A stretch of DNA of 64,000 nucleotides from Sthenelais limicola (lineage: Eukaryota; Annelida; Polychaeta; Phyllodocida; Sigalionidae), in the NCBI GenBank assembly GCA_942159475.1, contig OW804097.1, forward strand, positions 53,216,986-53,280,985. The letters are read 5' to 3'. The translations under genes and the position numbers were made by a program. Positions 39,938 to 50,200 of this stretch are shown here, one piece after another. Below the pieces are notes generated by a model. That model was given only the letters and a program-made list of their open reading frames with translations, ran no database searches and was not told the DNA's origin. The stretch's first letter is position 1, and each line of letters starts with the position of its first letter.

Positions 39938-40129
39938 TTAACATATTTGACAGAGATTGACACATCCCTCCCATATGTAGCAACGTAAACATTGTATTTC
40001 AAGGCAAAGGATATCGTACGACTGGCAATAAACGGTTCTGTTTGCCTCCAATTGGGTCATAATTTGTGTAACATGGATGGCTGCACACAACAACAATACA
40101 CAGATCAACACCGCATACAAACAGTCCAT
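39938..40129 (-). CDS. Candidate small cysteine-rich secreted peptide
   Basis: A 63-codon ORF with a true ATG in a fair context (GGCATGG) and an in-frame upstream stop. Residues 1-22 look like a signal peptide (MDCLYAVLICVLLLCAA core). The remainder has an N-glycosylation motif (NRT, 30-32) and seven cysteines at 35, 42, 47, 50, 56, 60 and 63. It lies inside the long gene B intron on the same strand. No family is recognised. Short ORFs of this size occur by chance in 64 kb, and the odd cysteine count is a point against it. Confidence 0.2.
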   Translation of the reverse strand: MDCLYAVLICVLLLCAAIHVTQIMTQLEANRTVYCQSYDILCLEIQCLRCYIWEGCVNLCQIC

Positions 40130-42482
40130 GCCTTTTACATCCTATTTTATTGATTCCGCTGATAAGTTACAAAAATATCATTATCAAGTAATTGTTTAAT
40201 GGTCAGACCACAAGGTGCATATTATATAGGTAGGGAAATAGCATGTACTATTTTAGTTTTAGATATTCAAAATAATTACAGAAAATAAAAACTGAGTGGG
40301 ATCCAAAATCGTCTGTTTGTATGAGAACATACTTCCAAGTTTTAAATCATCCGGGCCATATTAAAAAATTATTCCCAAGTTTTTTAATGTTATATCATTT
40401 TTTTTAAATTTAAAGATTTGAGTGTCCTGGTCCTGTACCTAATTACATTGTCTTGGCTTGCTAGTTGATATCCTGGCCCATATTAAGTACAAGTTACTGA
40501 TTATATCATGGTTCCCACTACGAGACCTTTATCTCCAGTACTATTGAGTGTGGTAATGATGCGTGGGATTCTGAGAACAGAATTTATTGGAACAAGCGAC
40601 ATCATGAAAAAATAACAAAGTCTACGTGTGTGACTATTTCGTCCCTAAACAATCATTGCAAAAAAATGGAAAAGCAACTTAAACGCAGACGTGAATGTAA
40701 TAATGAGATGGATTATGGACCGAAGAATTGATACCCAACCTGAATATTCAACTCACAGAAAGCATCAAATTGGGCTTGGGTATTTTTTGTTCTAACCTCA
40801 TAATGAGATCGCTGCGGTTTACATTGCGGAGGCAGCTGACATTTTGAGACACAAAGGTCATGACATAAATATCACAGGCCAAAACCTCTGCCGACATGCT
40901 TAAAACTCTCCCGTCCCAATACTGTGTGCGCCAAACGGTGATATTCAGGTCTGAATAGGGAACTTACACAATATCTGCCAGTGCGGGAGCTTTCACTGAC
41001 ATATATGTGTAAACATACTGGCCAAGTATTTCATACTATTCGCAAAGATTTACTGTGTTGTGATACTAAATAGCCTACTTTTCACAAACCACTGACATGG
41101 GAAACTAAATTTTTGGACTAGTTTTGCAAGGCTGTTTTTTGTTTGTATGTTTACAAAATAAACTAGTAAAATACAGAGGGGACAGAGGAATAAGACCCAG
41201 CAATCATACTTTTAGTTTAGTTATAAATAATGTTCATGTTTCTAAGAAATGACAATCATGTCAATACATCTCATGGTTGAGCACATCATGCCCAAGGCTC
41301 TAGGAAAATCCTCAATGATTTGTATTGTCTGAGGGAGACTGTCACTCATGTAAATGTCCTCAAAGACACCGCCCCCAGCACCAGCAGTAACCTCTATCAT
41401 ATATACATATGCATCAATCAATAATAGCATCATAATCATTTGGTTAAATATATAGCATACATATTTGTTATCTCTATATTGTGTAATATGGATTGATATT
41501 TCAATAGAGATTGACACACTTCCGCACCTATGTGATTATACATGAAAACCAGCAAAGAAAATCCAAACGAAGTAAAAATGATCGCTGCAATCTAGGCTAG
41601 TTATTGACAGTGCAGCATATGGAGAAAATAGCGAATAATCCAATATGGTTGTCACAAGTTTTGTATGCCCAATTGCTGAGTACCGTACGGTACCATATAT
41701 ATGTAAACTTCCTAGGTAAACTGGCATATGACACTTTGTCAGTAAATAAGCTGTCTTATGTTACAATAATCTCACATCGATGCATGCACTGTGACCATCT
41801 GAAACACGAATTGCTTACAGAAGTATACGTGATAACACATGCCTATCTTTAAAAAAGCATTTGGATGTTCCCAAAGTTATTTATCAATCACTATATTATC
41901 TATATTTAAGGACTAAATTCAATTTAGTAATAGCAAAACAAGAGGAAAATGTACGAAGAGAACTGCCTCCTTAAATACAACATTTTCATATTAAAGCGCC
42001 AAGTTCTGGGGAAATATATAATAGGATGTTCTCCAATTAGATTGAAACAAATGTCCCGGTCCACTTCTGCAGGAAGTTAGAATTGTGAGAAAGTCAGCAT
42101 TCGTAGAATCAGACAGTATCGGTAATTTGGGAGCGAACGACATGAATTAATATTTATAAGTTTATCAAATATCCAGCAACACATGTATGAACAAACTTCC
42201 GTGTTTTTGACCCAAGAACATTTACAGATTTGACAAATATATAGGGGCAGATAATGTGCGATGCGAGAGTTAGTGCTTTCAAAGATACTACCGTATATAG
42301 TATCTTTGGTGCTTTCCATTTCATGCTTAGCTATAGAATTGTATGTATGGAAAGTGTAATATTGCAGAAAGACGAAAGCCAGTGAGAGTAAATGCAGAAT
42401 TTAGAGAAGAAAATTGCCAACTCTGGGCTTAAACTTCAGCTTGAGCTTAAATCTATATCGAAAGTCTTCCAGATAAGAATAC

Positions 42483-42590
42483 CTTCATCTATTTCCTCAT
42501 CAGATAGATTTCCACGGTATCCTCCTTGTCCTCTTTCGCTAGAATAGTGACGGCGATTATCTTTCGCACCACCTCTATCCATAGTCGAAA
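42483..42590 (-). CDS. Gene B, candidate exon 2
   Basis: A 108 nt exon between the acceptor TTTTGGCCTCTAG and the donor GAAG/GTATTC. It completes the phase-1 codon left by the exon at 43747-43810 and ends in phase 1 again. The 35 whole codons are polar and charged: STMDRGGAKDNRRHYSSERG, then Gly-rich, then NLSDEEIDE. Joined by phase to 12468-12578, the acidic run continues. An internal ATG (third codon) could be an alternative start. Not assigned to a family. Confidence 0.65.
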
Positions 42591-43746
42591 CTAGAGGCCA
42601 AAAGATACGAGAGAAATTTGTATTTTTAATTGTTTTTAATTCAGCCACTACAACTTGAAATAATCCTAAATTTACAGTAGGATAAAATTCCTTTTCATTG
42701 TATAAAATAATTTAGGATGTTTAGGAGATAAATCATCGAATATATAGTGTACCGGTATTTATATTAGATTTAAAAAGATGGCTACGACGCCGTATTATAT
42801 TAAGATGAGATTTTTACCAAGACCCACAAGAGAAAGAAACGAAAAATGTAATATATGGAATCGGCTTATCAGAAAATGGATTATAAGCAAGATTATGTTA
42901 ATGGCCAGGCATTGAGCGTGATTGAGAGGATAGTTTTTTTTTTCATAATGAATAAAGTTTAGTTGTCGGGGTGGGGGGTGGGGGGTCAAATCTGGAGAGC
43001 TTTTGATACAAGGTCAGGTCAGGGAGTAATAATTTGAATGGCAATCATAAAAGATTGTTACATTATTAATATTGGATTACATATCAATATATGACAAGAT
43101 TACCATACACGTTTCTTCCTCACCGACCTCCGACCTAGCAGTATGCCAGATAGGAAGGTTAACTCTTTTATTTTACTTAGAAAATACTATAATCCATATT
43201 CCGACAAAATAGTTTGGCTTAATTGTAAATTGAAGAGCAATCATATCTTTTGCAAAAAATATAGCGTACAGTACATTAAATGAATTAGTCCCGTTTCCGT
43301 ACTTTGAGATAATATATAGATTTATTTGTGAAGATTATAAATTTTATTACCATGTTGTAAAACATGTAATCTTCAAACAGTACCGGGTAATTTAGTTATA
43401 GGAAAACGAGAATGCGCCCTCCCCAACCCCCCTCATCATTAATGACATTATTGCACATTTCTGGTTTGCTGCAGTCCTTAACAAAAGATGTGCTTGCTCT
43501 CTTTGTCCATCATGTATCACGTTCGAGAAGATTTCTTCAAAATGCCTGCTTTATTGCGGTCTGTTTTCCTCGTGGATTAACCTAAACCTAAATGAAAGGA
43601 ATCTGTAACAAGAATGAGTGTCTGAAAACAAGAGGAAGAGTCACCAGTGCCAATTGCAGTGGGGCCTCTGGCTTAGTCTAGGGTCACAGCCGAAGGATGA
43701 GCGAATTAAATGTCTTAATTCTTTAGTTAATGTTGGAGGTTCTTAC

Positions 43747-43810
43747 CTTTACGTATAGCATCGTCCCTAGAAGTATGCCGCGGTATACTATCCGTTACGG
43801 CCGATGACAT
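43747..43810 (-). CDS. Gene B, first coding exon
   Basis: Starts with ATG (43808-43810, context CAAGATGT) and encodes 21 codons beginning MSSAVTDSIPRHTSRDDAIR. It ends in phase 1 at a strong donor AAAG/GTAAGA. GC content and CpG density are higher than in the surroundings, and the region upstream is promoter-like. The next exon in phase is 42483-42590. The gene runs leftward for at least 36 kb and starts about 3.3 kb downstream of the TMEM138 stop, on the same strand. Function unknown. Confidence 0.7.
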
Positions 43811-44260
43811 CTTGATAAACTTAAGAATCCACAGATTCTACTTTCCTACAAGGCTTCAACTTTTCACCCAGGAGAAAGTTAACTGCCAACACGGAATTCC
43901 ACGAGAGACACTTGTCAACGCCTACTATCAGGTTTCTTCCAGCTTTCCGATTGGTTTCTTACAAATTGTGACCTTCAAATCACATTTTGAACACGTTTCT
44001 TCGTTTGAACTAAGTCCAGTGTGTGTTTGAATCGCAAACAACCCAAAAGAAATTCGAGTTTTTAGAGAAAATCAGAAGAGATTCCCTCTATTTTGGTCTT
44101 GCGGATGACGACCCTGTTATCGTCGTGCGTATCTAACTGTCATGGCCTCTGATTTTACGACATACCTCGTTTCATTTTTACCCGAAAGATGGCGCTTTGG
44201 TATACGCGCGCTCACTGGGTTTTGGTTGTGGAGAAGTCTTGGGACTTAAGATAATTCCGG
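43811..44260 (-). promoter_or_regulatory. Putative promoter and 5'UTR of gene B
   Basis: CpG-richer than its surroundings. On the minus strand it has CGCCATCTT (44186-44194), a perfect YY1-type element of the kind seen in many TATA-less promoters, and GCGCGC nearby. The exact start site is not visible. Confidence 0.4.
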
Positions 44261-44489
44261 GGAGCAAAAGGATGACAAACTAAGTGCTCAAGGCCTAGGC
44301 CTAAGCTATTTTTTAAAGCAAGTACCGTATTTTTTATTTATTTTCTTCTCACCCAATACGTCAACAATACATTGTAAATTTTGACCAATACCTACAAGAT
44401 GGGAATAGTCAGATATAACTGGAGAAAGATAAAACCAAAAAAGGCGCATAATGCCTATTTAAGATCAAGATATCGATGTTAATTCCAAT

Positions 44490-44946
44490 TATATTTAATT
44501 TGTACCTAAACCACAATACATTGTATATAAGGGGTGACTTTTATTCAAAGGTCTTATCATATAATATTATAATTTAACATTGTATACTAGAGTTAAGACA
44601 ATACTTTATTACAAGCTACTCTGAAATCTGCAGGAATGTTTAAAAAATAAGTCAAAACACGTAATGTCAATGTGCATATAACATTGTAATGAAGGTAAAA
44701 TGTAAAACAGGCTCATGTAAAATTGTAAAGTCTGAAATGTATATCACATAGCCTGACTGCTAAGTAGAATTTGAAACGACAACTATAATAATGTAATGTA
44801 ATGTAACCATCTATGTATAAGAATTTGTAAGCTTGAGATTATACATCATTTTCTATTGTTTAGGGCTCGTCGGAAGATCAATCTTTTGAGGCTTTGTCCT
44901 GTTCTGTATATTCTTATGGAATAAAAATTCAATATATATATATATA
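44490..44946 (+). mobile_element. 3' end of a non-LTR retrotransposon (plus strand)
   Basis: The last 80 bp have the form of a LINE tail: GGCTCGTCGGAAGATCAATC, then TTTGTCC, TGTATATTCTTATGGAATAAA, ending in a short TA microsatellite (44931-44946). The upstream 380 bp are AT-rich and noncoding, as a LINE 3'UTR would be, but its left limit is uncertain. Confidence 0.45.
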
Positions 44947-45032
44947 CCCTCCTATGCCCCACTTCCTTCCCATCCATACACCAAGGTTAAAATGCACATA
45001 ATATAAACAATCATACATTCTCATATCTGTTC

Positions 45033-46440
45033 TTATACAGCAGCTTCAATTTTTTCACAAAGGTAATTCTGTCTTCTATCGACGTACCATACTCTATCTG
45101 GCAAGTTATTCCAGAGAGTCTTCCCTTTATAAAATGCACTCCCCCTAGTGCGTTCCCTTTTTACTTGTTTTTATTTTTATCATTGTCCATCTGCGATGTC
45201 TCAAGTGTCATCCCTTTTCTAGAGGCTGGTAATTACCAACCCTGTCGAAAACAAGTTTCAGACAAGATATCTCGGCTTGTTCATGAAGTGGCAAAATGTT
45301 GGACAGCAGCACAAGATCTTGACAGGAAGCATCCTTCCCATACTCGGCTCGGAGAGACCGATTCTAAGATTGTTGCAATTTCTTTCTCATTTCTTGACGA
45401 GGCGCGACCGACCCGCCCTCTATGAGGGTGGAAGCCCACATCCGAAATTTCTTACGTCGCCCTATCAATCAACGTCCACTCCCCATATATAAACGACCCC
45501 TACTTATGGCCTTACTTTTGTTGTTATCCCATGTAAGCTGCGACATTATTATTGTCTCAAATGAAACTTGTGTTAGTTACGAAGCCTTTTTGTGGGAGGA
45601 CTTATACATCATACAAAACTTGTACTTTTAAATATAAAAGTTGGCGCGAAATTCTAAAATTCGAAGCTCTAGTACACGGCGTGTTTACATAGCTTCAGTA
45701 CTGGCCACAGCCACCATTACATAACACCCACACTCACAGGCATGTTGACACGCAGTAGGCCTATTTATAGGGTGGGTAGCGTAGCGTACACAGCACGTTG
45801 TGGTGTGTACGTCTACGTTATTTAACACTAAATCAAATCGATATTGTAGGTAGGAGGGATAGAGAGAGCTAGGGTGGGTGGATGGGTCTATTTCCCTTGA
45901 AATAAGCAACCACCCAACTCAAAAACAGAAAAAAACAGTAACACCCACCAAAAATACTCGCGGATAAAATTTCTGGACCTAGATTCAGAAGTAGGAAGTT
46001 AGAAAATTCCAGAAGCGGCAATACATGTCTTCATTAGAAGGCCACAAATATTGCCGGTCATGTATTTTCACCTCCTACCTCGCTACTGATCTCATTTGGC
46101 GTTCAAAATTGCTCGAGACTTGAAAGGTCTTCTAAAATACATGTCCCCAGATATTTGCAAGTTCAGACACGTTTGATCTCTGAATTTAGACATTTCAACG
46201 CAGGAAAATTCCTGGCTAAAATACTTCTGACAAAAATTTGGAATTTAGTTTTCACCAGGTTTGGTTCTAGACCATTTCCTCTACACCAGAGCACGTATCT
46301 GTTTTAGAGGAAGTACAGTTTTGTGACTTCTGATGGAGAACTCTCTGATTAGTTTCTTCAACTAAAATACATGCGTCATCTGCATACAATAAAAGCTTCC
46401 CTTCAAAGTTGGTTTCACACAGATACATAGTTATAACACA
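45033..46440 (-). mobile_element. LINE relic (reverse transcriptase fragments)
   Basis: Two pieces in order on the minus strand. At about 46300-46435 a frame contains the RT active-site motif LLLYADDACIL (YADD at 46375-46386). At 45033-45165 a frame reads RTRGSAFYKGKTLWNNLP (WNNLP at 45099-45113), the C-terminal signature common to CR1/Jockey-type LINE ORF2 proteins, ending in a stop at 45033-45035. The 1.2 kb between holds stops and frame changes, so the copy is dead and 5'-truncated. It meets the plus-strand LINE tail at 44946 tail to tail. Confidence 0.7.
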
Positions 46441-47141
46441 CAAAGGAATAACTTGCTTAAGTTTTTTAAAAACTTTTTTTATTACAATATATAGTATGTT
46501 ATTTGTAGGAATATTTCAGCGTGGGTATCGCGTGGACGGAAAATGCATCACAATACATGTACCAAAGTCATATGCGAAATAAGTTACTTTTCATATAGAA
46601 AAAGAGTCGGTAATCATAGAAATATAAATAGTTATATAAAGAAAATCAGTTTCATATGTGAAATGTTGAGCATGGTCTGGACGGCGATCATGGAACGGAA
46701 GAATGGCAAAAAATAAGTACAACCCAGACTACCCGAAATTATTACTATGTACATAATTTGCATACACCAACGAAACTACATTTGGACGCCTATTATAATG
46801 TATTTGCACTTGAAACAATGTATTCATTGAACATACCAAAATTAATGAATTAGAGGTACTGGGTACAAGGTATTCATGCAATAAATTCCCTGAATTATCT
46901 GCTTGAATAAGTTGATAATTTCCAAACAATTTTTCCTGCGTCTGATTGATTCAATGGAGGACCTTGTGTAAAAATGGGGTATATAACTTCGAAATATTTC
47001 TTTCTTTTTCTGGGAAGTACAGGAACTAGTACGGTAGTTATTAAACTATATAGATAAAAGGTAGTCTAAACTAGCATATCTATTTTTTCATACATTGGTT
47101 GATACAGGCCAATACAAATGATGACTAATTGATATGGCAAA
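46441..47141. other. Downstream flank of TMEM138
   Basis: AT-rich. It should include the TMEM138 3'UTR, but I see no clear AATAAA on the minus strand close to the stop. Confidence 0.4.
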
Positions 47142-47251
47142 TCATCTCCTCTTTTCAAACTCCCGACGAATCCATTCAGAATCCTGATAGAATCGAGGAT
47201 CGCCTAGTCGCAGCGCAGTTCGCTTGTACAAATAGTAATACAAAACTGCAC
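47142..47251 (-). CDS. TMEM138: TMEM138 coding exon 4
   Basis: Acceptor TTTTATTCCAG, then 2 nt completing a Gly codon, then 35 codons and TGA (47142-47144). Encodes [20 protein letters not shown] and an EFEKRR tail. It holds the last membrane segment and the family's conserved C-terminus. Confidence 0.95.
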
Positions 47252-50200
47252 CTGGAATAAAAATGTGAACAAATAATATTATCTCATCGGGTAGGTGGAA
47301 GAACATCCATCGCAGAAAACTCAGTATGTATGTCTATACTTACGGATCATATTAGTCATAGACATTACAAAAACGACATTAGACTTTTTTTACTACATTT
47401 GACATTAAGAACCATTGTTGAACCAGGGAAGTAACTCCCTCAAATCTTACCCAGTCTTTGGAAGACAAATAAGGCACGATATCCATCATTCCATACATAT
47501 GCTTTAGGTTCAGCCCACCTGAGTGTCTTGAAAGGAAAAACACAGAAAAATCATTTTGGGGCAGTTCCATTTTGAACAAGTAAAAATTGTATAGATTCCT
47601 CCATGGTATAAACTACGAGAATAAATGACAATGCTTAAATATAATCATACAATTTTAAACACAGATTTGATAACAAATGGTCAGTAAAATTTATGAGATT
47701 GAGGAATAAATATTAGTGCCCTTTTTTTAGTTGCGAACACTTACCATATCCCACACATGGAGTCCAATACACAGTCCAAAATATATGAATATCACACATA
47801 TTGGTATTTTAAACTTGTTGATCAGGATGCTCACCAAACCCGCTTGGAAAATATATGTGTTGAAAAATAATAAAAAGACGACTATCACGGCAAACATAAT
47901 GCATACATCTTGAATTCTGAAAAAAAAGAAAGAAAGAACTGTCATGAACTGAAACAAACTTCTATTTGGGGGAGGGAGGGAGAAAATTACAGCATTATAT
48001 CAGTCAGTTTTTAGGGCTAATACTATTAAAGACAAAAATGACGAAGGGACGGAGCGGGAACCCATATGGGCGCGCGGCTTCGGTATCCACCCAAATGCGT
48101 GGAGCACATGCGGGTGGATACCGAAGCCAAACGACGATACAGATTTCCCGCGAAATCCCGCGTTTTTTTGTATTTATTTCGCCGTTACTTATTAAAATGT
48201 ACTCAAGCATGCTAGCTCTATTGGTAAAATTAAATTATGTTCGTCTTTGTTGACATCGGCGTCTTTGTTTACATCATGACGCCCGTCATGCCCTCATGGG
48301 ACGTCATGACGCATTTGTATATTACTATGCGCCGTTTTTTCCGACCCGCGAGGAATATATTTTAGAACGCAAAATTATATAATTCTGCACTGTTCTTTTA
48401 CTTACGTTTTTGCAGTAAATTACTGTAATAAACATATTCATGTTGTTTTTAAAAATTTTGCAACTCATTTATATGCGATTGTAGTGATTCGCAGACTCTC
48501 GACAATAATAAACAAGTCAACAAGGCAACTCCTAGTCCGTCTGTTTATTGCAGTTCTCTCAAGCGGCCCCTAGTCCGCATTCCCCGGACAGGGTAGTGTG
48601 TTTACTTACAGAACACATCAAGGTGTATAAACACAATAAGAGTATGGCAAGACATACAATAGAGAAATACATAAGTTAGGAATGTTATAGAATAGATAAA
48701 CAGAACGGATACTTTATGTATGAGAGTAATAAGGTAAGAGTTGATATAAGAATATAAGGGTAAATGAGGCATTTAGTGACATAGAAGGTATAAATGCAGA
48801 GGATCAAGCGTAGATCCCTCTGTAGGAATATAAGAGTACCAACCCTTTATGGATTGTACCTAGAGGCTTATAGTAAAACTACTACAATACCCCCCCCCCC
48901 CCCCTTAATTTTAGATTTTAAAAAATCCCTTTAGAAAAATCGTAATAAAGATCAACTCAGTACAAAGTACTAAAAAGGTATCAAGTGGATAAAAAGAGAA
49001 TTAACATTGCGAACCTGGAGAATTAAGGTTAAGTAAAAGGCTTCATGGCGACAAAAAGGAGCATATGGTGTCCTATCTATATACTTAACAAAAGACCAGG
49101 TCGCTACATCTCTAGCATAAACCACAAAGTAAAAAGACATAAGTCGAACACAACTGAAAAATGTGTAGAAAAAGTACAAATAGGAGCATCAGTGTCCTAT
49201 CTACATACGAGAACAGGAATGGATTTTTAAGAAAACATTTCTAAAACAATAATCCAAGGCATCCGTGTAACATAAAGGAGCTTCCAGAGTCCTCGTTGAT
49301 GTACAGTTATAAGGCAAGAACGGCACATAGCATTCAAAAGTAGTGAAATGCAAAAACAAATATTTCTCATAAGAGAAAAACAATAACCAGGTGATAATAT
49401 AAAGAGAGAAAAGCAGTCTCACAGTTCATTCCTCAAAGGACAAAGTTATTTAATCCATAGAGGTCTCCTGGTTTTGCTGTTCCTGGTTCTGGTTCGCAGG
49501 AGTGTTGTCCGGATGGGTCAAAGTCGAAGGGCTGAACAGCCAAGGCGGTATGACATACAATCCAGGGTCCTGGGTATCGCGTCCGGGCGGGTGGAACTAC
49601 CGCAGCAGGTGGTGGTACAAGTGGTATAGGTGCCTGTTGCAAGGTCCTAAGCAGATTGCTCAGCATGAGCAACTGAGGGAGCTGGTTGGCGTCTAGAGCA
49701 GGCGGCAGGAGAGATGGAACCACAGGTGTAGGAGCGACTGGAGGCGGGACTATCATGGATTGTGGAGGTGGACCACTCACGGATTCTGTAGGAGAAACGG
49801 ACTCCCGGTCCAGCATGGACTGAAGTCGGAGATTCTCCTCCTCGAGCAGACGGTTTCTTGAATCGCTAGCAGCAAGTAACTTCCTGAGTCCAGCCACAAT
49901 CCCTTCCTGACTTTTGGCTTCCTGTCTTAAATCACCCAAAAGTTCCACAGATGTTTTAACATCAGAGAGAGACAACAAAGGCTGGGTGACTTCGTCTAAG
50001 AGAGAAACAAGCTCCACCCTAGCAGAGTCAGCAGCGGATGAAACTTTCCCCAAGGCTTCAGCGACCACAGTTCTGGCTTGGGCCACTAAATCCGCGCTCT
50101 CTTCCACTGAAGGTACATGCCTCAAAACTTTGTCTGACCAATCCTTGGACCGACGACACGCCCTTTTGGAGAGAGGGCCGCCATCTGGAGCATCATTGCT

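Larger units (their letters stand above)
12579..42482. other. Long intron-like region of gene B
   Basis: About 30 kb without an exon I can defend on either strand. It contains the repeats, the tRNA-like LTR element, tandem arrays and palindromes listed separately. Additional small exons may be missed, because all gene B introns are phase 1 and any inserted exon of suitable length would still fit. Confidence 0.45.

Noticed and set aside
41286..41396. Minus-strand frame EVTAGAGGGVFEDIYMSD as an extra gene B exon
   Set aside because: Phase-compatible with exon 2 but preceded by a weak acceptor (ATATATGATAG) lacking a pyrimidine tract. It would end the protein at a stop in low-quality sequence, and the exon at 12468-12578 is better.
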